A DNA stretch of 45,152 bases from Actimicrobium sp047621665 (lineage in GTDB: Bacteria; Pseudomonadota; Gammaproteobacteria; Burkholderiales; Burkholderiaceae_D), in the NCBI GenBank assembly GCA_047621665.1, contig JBLHMB010000028.1, positions 1-45,152 on the forward strand, in the 5' to 3' direction. How positions within the stretch are numbered: position 1 is the stretch's first letter; each line of letters begins with the position of its first letter. Positions 24,602-32,940 of this stretch are shown one piece after another. The notes under the pieces are model-generated. The model was not told where the DNA came from, made no database searches, and was given only the letters and a program-made list of their open reading frames with translations. A program made the translations under genes and the position numbers.

Positions 24602-26086
24602 TCAAATCCCCAACTGCCCCCATATGCTATCGATGCGCGCCTTGACTTCCGAGCTCATCGTGATGGTGCTGCCCCACTCACGATCCGTCTCACCGGCCCA
24701 TTTGTTTGTTGCATCGATACCCATCTTGCTACCAAGCCCACTGACAGGCGAGGCGAAGTCAAGATAGTCGATCGGCGTATTGTCGACGAGTGTCGTATCG
24801 CGCAATGGATCAACTCGCGTCGTCATAGCCCAGATTACTTCTTTCCAATCCCGTATATCGACATCTTCATCGACCACGATAATGAATTTGGTATACATGA
24901 ACTGCCGCAAAAAACTCCACACGCCGAACATGACGCGCTTGGCATGCCCCGGATAGGATTTCTTCATCTGCACTATCGCCATCCGATAACTACATCCTTC
25001 CGGCGGTAGATAGAAATCGGTAATCTCGGTGAACTGTTTTTGCAGCAGCGGTATGAATACTTCATTGAGCGCCACGCCAAGAATAGCCGGCTCGTCCGGC
25101 GGTTTGCCCGTATAGGTCGAGTGATAGATAGGATTACGGCGCATGGTAATGCGATCTATCGTTAGCACCGGGAACATATCCTGTTCATTGTAATAACCTG
25201 TGTGATCCCCGTATGGACCTTCGAGTGCGTGCTCATACCCGGACGGATGATTCGGATCCGCATAAACATGCCCCTCCAGAACGATCTCCGCCGAAGCTGG
25301 CACGCGCAACTCGCTCCCTATTGCCTTGATCAGTTCAGTACGACTGCCGCGCAGCAAGCCGGCAAACTGGTATTCAGACAGGCTGTCCGGTACCGGCGTA
25401 ACCGCACCGAGTATCGTGGCCGGATCAGCACCCAGCGCCACGCATATCGGGTATGGCTGCCCCTTGTTGACTTTCGCGTGCTCACGGAAGTCAAGAGCGC
25501 CGCCACGCTGTGCAAGCCAACGCATGATGACCTTGTTTCGCGATAACACTTGCTGGCGATAAATACCGAGATTCTGACGTTTTTTGTGCGGCCCCTTGGT
25601 GATGACAAGTCCCCACGTAATCAGTGGCGCAACATCCCCCGGCCAGCAATGTTGAATTGGCAGCAGACCAAGATCAACGGCATCCCCCTCCAACACTACT
25701 TCCTGACACGCTGCAGAGCGCAACTCTTTGGGTGCCATGTCCCACAGGGATTTCACTAGCGAGGTCAAGCCAAGCAAGTCCTTGAATCCTTTTGGTGGCT
25801 CCGGCTCTTTGAGCATCGCCAGCACATGACCGATCTTGCGCAACTCACTGACTTCCTCCGCCCCCATGCCGAGAGCAACCCGCCGGGGTGTACCGAATAA
25901 ATTACCCAGCACCGGCATCGACTGTCCGTCTACATTCTCGAACAGCAGCGCGGGACCGCCGGCGCGCAGCGTGCGATCACAGATTTCCGTGATCTCCAGA
26001 TAGCTGGAAACCGGGAAAGTGATCCGCTTTAACTCGCCAATCGATTCCAATTGAACAACAAAATCTCTCAAATCCGAATATTTCAT
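24602..26086 (-). CDS. ubiD: 4-hydroxy-3-polyprenylbenzoate decarboxylase UbiD
   Basis: This prenylated-FMN-dependent decarboxylase of ubiquinone synthesis has 494 residues, the typical length. Clear family blocks are LRAGGPALLFENV, GNLFGTPRRVALGMG, EVVLEGDAVDLGLLPI, YRQQVLSRNKVIMRWL and FIIVVDEDVDIRDWKEVIWA. The start at 26086 (MKYSDLRDFV) matches the family N-terminus; a longer in-frame reading to 26155 adds an unlikely leader. Its cofactor is made by the UbiX flavin prenyltransferase, which is not in the window. It is divergent from the lytic transglycosylase gene; the 4.5S RNA follows. Confidence 0.96.
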   Translation of the reverse strand: MKYSDLRDFVVQLESIGELKRITFPVSSYLEITEICDRTLRAGGPALLFENVDGQSMPVLGNLFGTPRRVALGMGAEEVSELRKIGHVLAMLKEPEPPKGFKDLLGLTSLVKSLWDMAPKELRSAACQEVVLEGDAVDLGLLPIQHCWPGDVAPLITWGLVITKGPHKKRQNLGIYRQQVLSRNKVIMRWLAQRGGALDFREHAKVNKGQPYPICVALGADPATILGAVTPVPDSLSEYQFAGLLRGSRTELIKAIGSELRVPASAEIVLEGHVYADPNHPSGYEHALEGPYGDHTGYYNEQDMFPVLTIDRITMRRNPIYHSTYTGKPPDEPAILGVALNEVFIPLLQKQFTEITDFYLPPEGCSYRMAIVQMKKSYPGHAKRVMFGVWSFLRQFMYTKFIIVVDEDVDIRDWKEVIWAMTTRVDPLRDTTLVDNTPIDYLDFASPVSGLGSKMGIDATNKWAGETDREWGSTITMSSEVKARIDSIWGQLGI

Positions 26087-26217
26087 CTTTTTTGCACCGC
26101 CAGACTGCGGGCCTTTCAATTTAAGGAATAAATACAAGCTGTTGATTTTATTCAACTAAGTTGTAACTCGATCACTTGCTAAAGATCAAACAGTAATCAC
26201 TTTCTAAGTTATTAGTA

Positions 26218-26246
26218 TTGACTTGATATAACACGGCACCTACAAT
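26218..26246 (+). promoter_or_regulatory. Sigma-70 type promoter for the lytic transglycosylase gene
   Basis: TTGACT (26218-26223), an exact 17-base spacer and TACAAT (26241-26246) form a strong housekeeping promoter match. Transcription would begin near 26253, which leaves a leader of about 300 bases before the preferred TTG start at 26560. The rest of 26087-26559 holds no supported gene; it also contains GGGGCC-rich self-complementary DNA near 26318-26332. Confidence 0.7.
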
Positions 26247-26492
26247 CCGCGAACATTGAGAAGGAAGGCATCTGGCGCGTCAATCTCGCCCATTGCAACA
26301 GAAAACCAAATCATTTCACGGGGCCGGGGCCCCAACAGACATTTTAAGGAGTGTTTTCAAAAGGCGTCAGCCTTATCCCCCGCAAAAAGTTGTCTGCCAC
26401 TGCAGCGGTACCGAAGTATACCCTCAGCTTAACGCAGCAACTCCGACGCCATCTGCCCGCATCAAGCGGTGGATGGCGATGTATCTGATTCA

Positions 26493-26539
26493 CGGCGAAC
26501 AGTCCGGATGGAGGCATGCCGCATCCGGACTGTTCGCCG
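26493..26539 (+). promoter_or_regulatory. Perfect 18-bp inverted repeat just before a ribosome site
   Basis: The arms at 26493-26510 and 26522-26539 (CGGCGAACAGTCCGGATG and its exact complement) enclose an 11-base loop that is itself partly palindromic. No T tract follows. Ten bases after it comes AGGAGG (26549-26554) and, after 5 bases, the TTG at 26560. In RNA this would be a very stable hairpin in the leader of the lytic transglycosylase message; in DNA it could be an operator or a mobile palindrome. Confidence 0.7.
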
Positions 26540-26559
26540 CGGCGATTCAGGAGGTTCAA

Positions 26560-27549
26560 TTGCTTAATCGATTTACCCGGGCGACGCGCACATGCGCGCG
26601 ACATTTACGTAGTAATTCAACAACCATTGGTACATTTGCTCGAGACACCTTGAGCGGATTTTTCACCACTGCTCATCACACCCTGATGATCTCCGGGATT
26701 GCTGCGCTATGCACGCTGGCATTAATGTTCTACCGGCCTGATCTTGCACAGCAACTGAAATCATTATCTCCATTCAGTGCACCGCAATTGGATCAGCCAT
26801 TGACCGTGTCGGATTCCGACGTGCCGATGGATACACCAACAATGTCTTTTGGTTCGCATGCCATCCTCCTTGATTCGGGCAGCATACGGTCATCACCAGC
26901 GCCAAGCCCATTGCCCGCAGCCAAGGTAAAAGGGACCGAACGTCAGCAGCAATGGGTGTCCAACTGGATATCCAAGCGATATCGGGTAGCCAACGATGCC
27001 ACGGATATGCTGGTCTCGGCCGCCTACACCACGGCCCATGATATTAAAATTGATCCACTTCTCATTCTTGCTGTCGCCGCCATTGAGTCGGGATTCAATC
27101 CGTTTGCCGAAAGCTCGGTAGGCGCTCAAGGCCTGATGCAGATCATGTCTAAAATCCATCATGAAAAATTTCAGGATCTCGGCGGAATTAAAGCGGCTCT
27201 CAACCCGGTTGCCAATATTCGCGTTGGCTCGCGCATTCTGAAAGAGTACGTGTCACGCGGCGGATCCGTAGAAGCCGGACTGAAGATGTATGTCGGCGCT
27301 GCCGCTTTCGACAACGATGATGGTTACGGTTCAAAAGTACTTGCCGAGTACCAGCGTCTGAAAACTGTAGCTAGCGGCAAGAGCGTATCGGTATACACGA
27401 GTACGGCACCGCTAATTATTCAGCCCCGGCCTAAGGTGACGGGCGATGTAGCGACTGAGCCAAAAATTGCAAGCTCCAAGGACGATCAGGTATCGGCCTC
27501 GGAAGCGATTCGCAAGGCTTCCGTGCCAGACCAGTTCGCCGCAATGTAA
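26560..27549 (+). CDS. Membrane-anchored lytic transglycosylase (SLT domain)
   Basis: This enzyme cuts the glycan strands of peptidoglycan by forming 1,6-anhydro ends. I choose TTG at 26560 because an ideal AGGAGG lies 5 bases upstream. The frame stays open upstream to 26293, but that part overlaps the hairpin and has no good ribosome site. The product (329 residues) has a basic N-terminus, one membrane helix (about 45-65, MISGIAALCTLALMFY), a linker, and an SLT domain at about 125-265 with AVAAIESGFNP (catalytic Glu176), SVGAQGLMQIM and NIRVGSRIL. A variable Pro/Ser tail follows. The expected G-L-Y motif is partly changed (KMYVGAAAFDN), as in some short family members. It should act in the periplasm. 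Confidence 0.85.
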   Translation: MLNRFTRATRTCARHLRSNSTTIGTFARDTLSGFFTTAHHTLMISGIAALCTLALMFYRPDLAQQLKSLSPFSAPQLDQPLTVSDSDVPMDTPTMSFGSHAILLDSGSIRSSPAPSPLPAAKVKGTERQQQWVSNWISKRYRVANDATDMLVSAAYTTAHDIKIDPLLILAVAAIESGFNPFAESSVGAQGLMQIMSKIHHEKFQDLGGIKAALNPVANIRVGSRILKEYVSRGGSVEAGLKMYVGAAAFDNDDGYGSKVLAEYQRLKTVASGKSVSVYTSTAPLIIQPRPKVTGDVATEPKIASSKDDQVSASEAIRKASVPDQFAAM

Positions 27550-27575
27550 TTTCGCAAGAGCAAACGCATCGGAAG

Positions 27576-27603
27576 AAAAAAAGAGCCTCACGGCTCTTTT
27601 TTT
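27576..27603. terminator. Two-way intrinsic terminator
   Basis: Seven A, GAGCC (27583-27587), TCAC loop, GGCTC (27592-27596) and seven T make a symmetric terminator. It serves both the lytic transglycosylase gene (+) and the aminotransferase gene (-), which converge here. Confidence 0.9.
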
Positions 27604-27611
27604 ACGTTACT

Positions 27612-28817
27612 TCAGGATCGCCGGGGTCGTCCCTCAAAAAATTTGTGCAACCGCCTTACTGCTTCTTCCAGATTTTCCATCGACGTCGCATACGAAACCC
27701 GAATGAAGCGGTGCGCTGTGGACGGCCCGAAGTCGAGTCCTGGGACCAGCACCACGCCAGCCTCGTTGAGCATGTCGATGGTGAGCTGATCAGCATCATC
27801 CGACAGATCGCTACAATCGGCATAAACATAAAATGCGCCATCCGGTACCACCGGCACCTTAAAACCCAGTGCACGCAGGGCAGGAACGATGTAGTCACGA
27901 CGACGGCGAAACTCTGCCTTGCGCTCCTCATACAGTGCAAGCGACGCACTTTCAAAGCAGCCGAGAGCAGCATGCTGAGCGATCGTCGACGCACAAATGA
28001 ACAGGTTTTGCGCGAGCTTTTCTACATGTGAAACCAATGAAGGTGGTACCACCAGCCAACCCAGGCGCCACCCCGTCATATTGAAGTATTTCGAAAAACT
28101 ATTAATAACAATAATGTCATCGCCCAGAGACAAGGCCGAAAATGGTGCCTCATCGTAAGTCAGACCTTGATAAATCTCATCGACAATCGTGTAGCCCTTT
28201 TTTTCGCGCACGGTTGCCACGATATTGCGCAGTTCCTCCTGCGGGATCGAGGTACCGGTAGGGTTCGACGGCGACGCCAGCAGCACCCCCCGGGTAGCCT
28301 CATCCCAATGACTACGGACAGTGGCATCGGATAACTGGAAACGCTGTTCCGGACCGCAAGGAATCATTGCGGCCTCACCATCGAACGCGGCGACAAAATG
28401 CCGGTTGCAAGGGTAGGAGGGGTCCGGCATCAACACTTTCGTGCCGGGTTCGACCATCGTGGCGCAGGCCAGCAGCAACGCTGCAGACGCACCGGCGGTG
28501 ATGATGATACGAAGCGGGTCAATCTGCAGGCCGTAGACCAGCGCGTAGTGTGCCGAGATCGCCTCACGCAATGCCGGCAGACCATTCGCCGCCGTGTATT
28601 GCATCTTGCCGTCACTCATGGCGCGCGTAGCCGCAGCGATCACCGCAGGAGCCGCGGTGAAATCGGGTTCACCGATCCCCATGTGGATAATCGATCGCCC
28701 CTGCTGCTCAAGTACCGCCGCCATCTTGATCAGTTCCATGACATGAAACGGGGCGATATGCTCGACCCGCCCTGCCACATTCTTCATCGGGAAAGCGATC
28801 TCTGCAGGCACCGCCAT
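27612..28817 (-). CDS. Class I/II PLP-dependent aminotransferase
   Basis: This is a fold-type I aminotransferase of 401 residues. Motifs in order are IGEPDFTAAP (substrate lead), YTAANGLPALREAI, the PLP pocket SNPTG (Asn185), VDEIYQGLTYD (Asp213, Tyr216) and the Schiff-base lysine Lys243 in SFSKYFNMTGWRLGW. It is closest in style to the aspartate/alanine/branched-chain aminotransferases found next to nusB in many Burkholderiales. Its ATG shares one base with the nusB stop (TGATG), so translation is coupled. It is the last gene of the rib-nusB operon and is closed by the two-way terminator. The exact amino-acid pair is not readable. Confidence 0.9.
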   Translation of the reverse strand: MAVPAEIAFPMKNVAGRVEHIAPFHVMELIKMAAVLEQQGRSIIHMGIGEPDFTAAPAVIAAATRAMSDGKMQYTAANGLPALREAISAHYALVYGLQIDPLRIIITAGASAALLLACATMVEPGTKVLMPDPSYPCNRHFVAAFDGEAAMIPCGPEQRFQLSDATVRSHWDEATRGVLLASPSNPTGTSIPQEELRNIVATVREKKGYTIVDEIYQGLTYDEAPFSALSLGDDIIVINSFSKYFNMTGWRLGWLVVPPSLVSHVEKLAQNLFICASTIAQHAALGCFESASLALYEERKAEFRRRRDYIVPALRALGFKVPVVPDGAFYVYADCSDLSDDADQLTIDMLNEAGVVLVPGLDFGPSTAHRFIRVSYATSMENLEEAVRRLHKFFEGRPRRS

Positions 28818-29290
28818 CACGACGGACGCGATGCGGCAATTTCTACATCGCGTGTCCTGGCAGCAAACTTGTCCAGCACGCCATTGACGTATTTGTGGCC
28901 ATCGATTCCGCCAAACGATTTGGCCAGCTCGACCGATTCATTGATGATGACCTTGTAAGGTATTTCGATGTGATTCTTCAGTTCGAATGCGCCTATCAGC
29001 AGGATTGCATGTTCGATCGGTGACAGCTGGTTCAGCGGGCGGTCAATCAGTGGCAATAACTCGGCGCGCAGCGTGCCAGCTTGCTTGATCGTCCCGTACA
29101 ACAACGCATCGAAGTGAGCCGCGTCAGCCTTGTCGAAACCATGCGCCTCACGCAGATGGGCTTCGATAACGCCGGCATCTTCATTGTTCAGCAGCCACTG
29201 GTAAAGGCCTTGCAGGGCAAATTCACGCGAACGGTGTCGGGGGGTGCGGCTCTTGTTCGGATTCGCGTGAAGCTCTTTTTTGGGGATCAT
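28817..29290 (-). CDS. nusB: Transcription antitermination factor NusB
   Basis: NusB binds boxA RNA together with S10 (NusE) and keeps RNA polymerase from stopping early, above all in rRNA operons. At 157 residues it has a slightly long basic N-terminus. Family blocks are RHRSREFALQGLYQWLL, PLIDRPLNQLSPIEHAIL and YKVIINESVELAKSFGG...YVNGVLDK. It lies 96 bases after ribH, its usual neighbour, with a weak terminator-like hairpin between them, and it overlaps the aminotransferase start by one base. Confidence 0.97.
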   Translation of the reverse strand: MIPKKELHANPNKSRTPRHRSREFALQGLYQWLLNNEDAGVIEAHLREAHGFDKADAAHFDALLYGTIKQAGTLRAELLPLIDRPLNQLSPIEHAILLIGAFELKNHIEIPYKVIINESVELAKSFGGIDGHKYVNGVLDKFAARTRDVEIAASRPS

Positions 29291-29340
29291 GATAGTCAGA
29301 CTGCATTGCCGTAGATAACCTCCGGCAAGCGTAATGGAGC

Positions 29341-29362
29341 AAAAAACCGCGCATGACCGGTT
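29341..29362 (-). terminator. Weak terminator after ribH
   Basis: On the - strand AACCG (complement of 29358-29362) pairs with CGGTT (complement of 29345-29349) over an 8-base loop. The last T of the stem run on into further T (complement of 29341-29346). The stem is only 5 bp, so it probably stops only part of the transcripts before nusB. Confidence 0.45.
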
Positions 29363-29386
29363 ATAGCCAATGCACGGTCCACATCG

Positions 29387-29872
29387 TTATTCGTCGTCGA
29401 CAGCTTCGGACAACTCATCCAGCGCCAACACCAGGTTAGCCATTTCAACAGCAACCCGCGCAGCATCAGCGCCTTTTTCTTTCATTCTAGCAATTGCCTG
29501 CTCGTCGTTTTCAGTCGTCAGTATCGCGTTAGCTACCGGCGTACCGAAATCGAGTCCGACACGACTGATGCCGGCACCGGATTCGTTTGCAACCAGTTCA
29601 AAGTGGTAGGTCTCACCACGGATGATTGCCCCGAGTGCGATTAACGCATCGAACTGCATGGTTTCGGCCATTTTCTGCAGAGCGAGCGGGACTTCCAGCG
29701 CACCGGGTACGGTCAACCGGAAGATGTCTTCGTTGGCCACGCCGAGACGGCTCAGTTCGGCCAGACAGGACGTCAGCAAGCCATCGCCAATATTCGCATT
29801 GAAGCGTGCCTGCACGATGCCGATGCGCAAACCTTCGCCATCGAGATTGGTTTCGTAAGTTCCTACTGTCAT
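29387..29872 (-). CDS. ribH: 6,7-dimethyl-8-ribityllumazine synthase
   Basis: RibH performs the penultimate step of riboflavin synthesis. It joins 5-amino-6-ribitylamino-uracil with the four-carbon unit made by RibB. The 161-residue length is usual. Marks are RIGIVQARFNANIGDGL, VPGALEVPLALQKM, ALIALGAIIRGETYHFE (with the catalytic His) and FGTPVANAILTTENDEQA. The start at 29872 has AAGGAA upstream; a longer frame to 29914 is not favoured. It follows ribBA by 51 bases. Confidence 0.97.
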   Translation of the reverse strand: MTVGTYETNLDGEGLRIGIVQARFNANIGDGLLTSCLAELSRLGVANEDIFRLTVPGALEVPLALQKMAETMQFDALIALGAIIRGETYHFELVANESGAGISRVGLDFGTPVANAILTTENDEQAIARMKEKGADAARVAVEMANLVLALDELSEAVDDE

Positions 29873-29923
29873 GATGGTTCCTTTATAAACGGGTGATCGG
29901 AATGCCATCGGCATTGCCGCGAC

Positions 29924-31036
29924 TTAATCCTTCGGACTACTCCGGTATCCCACGACTTCGAGATCAAAGCCAATCATTGACGGCATTTTTCTCGGATTAG
30001 CCAGCAATCGCATTTTACCGACACCAATATCCTTGAGGATTTGTGCCCCTATCCCGTAAGTGCGTAAATCCATGCTTGCCGCACGGGGCGGTAGACGATT
30101 TTCCGGTGTCAGCGCGGCGTTGAACTGCGCAAACAACTGGTCAGCTGACCCCTCACAATTGAGTAACACCACCACACCTCGTTCAGCCGCCTTGACGGCA
30201 GCCAGTGCCGACGCCATGTTCCAGGAATGCGTTGTCGAGCCGGCCTCCAGCAAATCGAGTATCGATACCGGCTGATGCACCCGTACCAGCGCTTCCGTAT
30301 TGGCTGAAATCTCGCCATGAACCAATGCCAGGTGTGCGCCACCGCTTGGCTTGTCGCGATAGATCAACGCCTGAAAGGCCCCATGCGCAGTCTGCATTGT
30401 GCGCTCGGCAATGCGCTCGACGATACTTTCATTCTGGCTGCGATAGTGGATCAGGTCGGCAATAGTGCCAATTTTAAGATCGTGTTTTTGCGCGAACTCA
30501 AATAAGTCTGGCAAGCGCGCCATCGTGCCATCGTCGTTCATAATTTCGCAGATCACCGCGGCAGGTGTCAGGCCGGCCAGCTCGCAAAAATCGCATCCGG
30601 CTTCAGTATGTCCGGCCCGCATCAGCACGCCACCTTTTTGTGCCTTCAATGGAAATACGTGACCAGGCTGGACAATATCGGAAGATTTGGCGTTCTTGGC
30701 AACCGCCACCTGGATAGTGCGGGCCCGGTCAGCTGCTGAAATACCGGTCGTCACACCTTCCGCTGCTTCAATCGAGACGGTGAAGTTCGTGCCATACGAC
30801 GTACCATTGCGGGCTGTCATCATGGACAGGTTGAGGCGATCGCAGCGCTCTTCGGTCAGCGTGAGGCAAATCAGGCCGCGACCGAATTTGGCCATGAAAT
30901 TGACCGCTTCGGCGGTGACGAATTCAGCGGCCATCACGAGGTCGCCTTCATTTTCGCGGTCCTCTTCGTCGACCAGAATAACAATCCGGCCGGCACGTAA
31001 TTCCGTGACTATTTCTTGCGTGGTAGCGATTGACAT
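29924..31036 (-). CDS. ribBA: RibB with degenerate GTP cyclohydrolase II domain (RibBX type)
   Basis: The N-terminal half (1-205) is an intact 3,4-dihydroxy-2-butanone-4-phosphate synthase: DEEDRENEGDL, GRGLICLTL and RAGHTEAGCDFCELAGL. It makes the four-carbon unit of riboflavin. The C-terminal half is GTP cyclohydrolase II-like in fold (ALVHGEISANTEALVRVH; IGAQILKDIGVGKMRLLANPRK). However, the zinc cysteines and catalytic residues are gone: the usual ECLTGD...RCDCG segment reads QPVSILDLLEAGSTTHS, and RQEGRNIGL reads NCEGSADQL. Such RibBX proteins are known from Proteobacteria, where a separate RibA performs the first step. No ribA is in the window. AAGGA lies 8 bases before the ATG. I see no FMN riboswitch in the 131 bases upstream. 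Confidence 0.92.
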   Translation of the reverse strand: MSIATTQEIVTELRAGRIVILVDEEDRENEGDLVMAAEFVTAEAVNFMAKFGRGLICLTLTEERCDRLNLSMMTARNGTSYGTNFTVSIEAAEGVTTGISAADRARTIQVAVAKNAKSSDIVQPGHVFPLKAQKGGVLMRAGHTEAGCDFCELAGLTPAAVICEIMNDDGTMARLPDLFEFAQKHDLKIGTIADLIHYRSQNESIVERIAERTMQTAHGAFQALIYRDKPSGGAHLALVHGEISANTEALVRVHQPVSILDLLEAGSTTHSWNMASALAAVKAAERGVVVLLNCEGSADQLFAQFNAALTPENRLPPRAASMDLRTYGIGAQILKDIGVGKMRLLANPRKMPSMIGFDLEVVGYRSSPKD

Positions 31037-31167
31037 GAATTGAGTCCTTTTAGGTGCGCCATTTTAATGGATTTGCGCCCCCCGCAACCTGCTTTGAGAA
31101 CAGGAAAAAACGCTAACTTCGCCGTCTATCCAGCCGATCCGGTAGGGTCTGTAACAGTCTCTGTGGA

Positions 31168-31800
31168 TCAGTCCGCGCGCTGCGGCCCGGCCGGACTGCT
31201 CAGCATCCGCTCGACATAGCGCGCAATCAGATCAATCTCGAGGTTGACGCGGCTACCTGCTGTCAAGTTACGAAGGGTCGTCACCGCGATGGTATGGGGT
31301 ATCAGGTTGATCGAAAAAACGCACCCGCCCGGCGTATCGCTGACCCGGTTGACTGTCAGCGATACGCCATTGACGACTATGGAGCCCTTGAGCGCCAGAT
31401 ATTTTCCGAGGTCGGACGGTGCCTCGATGACCAACTCCCATGATTCTCCGATCGGCTCGAAACGGGTCACCAGACCAAGACCATCGACGTGACCGGACAC
31501 CAGATGTCCACCCAGGCGATCGGCCAGGGTCAAGGCTTTTTCGAGATTGACTTCACCGGGGGCATCGAGCCCGGCCGTACAGTTCAGACTTTCGCGGGAA
31601 ACATCCACGGCAAACGTGTGGTCTGTCTTGCTAACGACCGTCATGCACGCGCCGTTGATGGCGATCGAGTCACCAAGCACGACGTCGGCAAGCGGCAGGT
31701 CACCCGCATCAATAGTCAGACGCACACCCGCACCCGGCTCCGCACCCGCAGCAGACAGGTCAGTGATTTTTCCTACAGCAGCAACAATTCCAGTAAACAT
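31168..31800 (-). CDS. ribE: Riboflavin synthase (alpha chain)
   Basis: This enzyme converts two molecules of dimethylribityllumazine into riboflavin and the pyrimidine that returns to RibH. Its 210 residues hold two lumazine-binding barrels. The first starts MFTGIVAAVGKI and includes DSIAINGACMTVV; the second includes HLVSGHVDGLG and IVVNGVSLTVNRV. The N-terminus MFTGI is diagnostic and fixes the start. It lies 15 bases after ribD. Confidence 0.97.
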   Translation of the reverse strand: MFTGIVAAVGKITDLSAAGAEPGAGVRLTIDAGDLPLADVVLGDSIAINGACMTVVSKTDHTFAVDVSRESLNCTAGLDAPGEVNLEKALTLADRLGGHLVSGHVDGLGLVTRFEPIGESWELVIEAPSDLGKYLALKGSIVVNGVSLTVNRVSDTPGGCVFSINLIPHTIAVTTLRNLTAGSRVNLEIDLIARYVERMLSSPAGPQRAD

Positions 31801-31815
31801 GGCAATTAAATAGAG

Positions 31816-32907
31816 TCAAGTAAGGCGAGCAAGAATACGCAGGTCCGGACCGATCTGCTTGACATCATGAAATACCAGTTCGGTTTTATCCGACAAACGG
31901 GTCATTGCAGGCAAATCGAACAAACCCGCGGCATCGCCGATCAGACTCGGTGCAAGGTAAAGTAGTAGTTCGTCAATGCACCCTTCGCGCAAGAGAGAGC
32001 CATTGAGCTTGAAACCGGCCTCGACGTGGACTTCATTAATCTGGCGCCGGCCAAGCTCGAGCATCAGTTGCGGCAAATCGACTTTGCCGGCGGCATTGGG
32101 CAAGCAGATCACGTCGTGGCCAAGCGATTCCAGCGCAGCCTGCCTGACCTGCTCGGCCTGCGCACAGACGATCCAGACCGGCGCGCCCTGCAGGATACGC
32201 GTCGACAACTCAATCTCGAGGCGACTATCGATGACGATGCGCTGTGGTTGGCGCGGCGTGACGATCGCGCGCACGGTGAGTTGCGGGTCATCTGCCTTGA
32301 CCGTGCCGATCCCGGTCAAGATCGCACAGGCCCTGGCGCGCCAGGCGTGTCCGTCTTCGCGTGCCGGTGCCGAGGTAATCCATTGGCTCATACCATTATG
32401 CAAGGCAGTCTTGCCGTCAAGGCTGGCGGCCGCTTTCATCCGTAACCACGGCTTTCCTCGCTGCATCCGGGAAAAAAATCCAATATTCATTTCGAGGGCG
32501 GCGTCGCGCATCACCTCCGTGACGACCTCAATCCCGGCGCTACGCAAGCGAGCCAGTCCGGCTCCGGCGACCAACGGATTCGGATCGGAGATCGCCGATA
32601 CCACGCGTGCTACACCAGCATGAATGAGCGCATCGGCACACGGTGGCGTACGCCCGTGGTGACTGCAGGGTTCGAGCGTGACGTACAGCGTTGCGCCGCG
32701 AACTGAATTACCACGATGCTGCGCATCGGCCAATGCCTGAATTTCGGCGTGTGCGTGGCCGACCGCCTGCGTGTGGCCGGCACCGAGGACGACGCCATCG
32801 CGAACGACGACGCAACCGACGCGCGGATTCGGGGCGGTAATGAACAGGCCTTTAGCGGCCCATTCAAGGGCGAGCGCCATACCTTGCTGGTCGTTGGCAA
32901 TTTTCAT
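31816..32907 (-). CDS. ribD: Bifunctional riboflavin deaminase/reductase RibD
   Basis: RibD deaminates and then reduces the pyrimidine made from GTP. At 363 residues it has the usual size. The N-terminal deaminase holds the zinc site HAEIQAL and PCSHHGRTPPC (about 50-85). The C-terminal reductase begins near 150 (KPWLRMKAAASLDGKTAL, SAPAREDGHAWRARACAILTG). It is the first rib gene in the direction of reading, but only 33 bases separate it from fimT, with no terminator, so it could be transcribed as a tail of the pilin operon as well as from its own promoter. The ribosome site is weak. Confidence 0.96.
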   Translation of the reverse strand: MKIANDQQGMALALEWAAKGLFITAPNPRVGCVVVRDGVVLGAGHTQAVGHAHAEIQALADAQHRGNSVRGATLYVTLEPCSHHGRTPPCADALIHAGVARVVSAISDPNPLVAGAGLARLRSAGIEVVTEVMRDAALEMNIGFFSRMQRGKPWLRMKAAASLDGKTALHNGMSQWITSAPAREDGHAWRARACAILTGIGTVKADDPQLTVRAIVTPRQPQRIVIDSRLEIELSTRILQGAPVWIVCAQAEQVRQAALESLGHDVICLPNAAGKVDLPQLMLELGRRQINEVHVEAGFKLNGSLLREGCIDELLLYLAPSLIGDAAGLFDLPAMTRLSDKTELVFHDVKQIGPDLRILARLT

Positions 32908-32940
32908 GAAGCTTTCAGATCAGGTTAAAGTCTCGCCGCA

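Noticed and set aside
26380..26430. Cobalamin riboswitch in the lytic transglycosylase leader (GCCACTG present)
   Set aside because: Only the short GCCACTG string matches; the rest of the B12 box and the surrounding helices are missing.
31037..31167. FMN riboswitch before ribBA
   Set aside because: The conserved blocks of the RFN element are absent here and also upstream of ribD and ribH.
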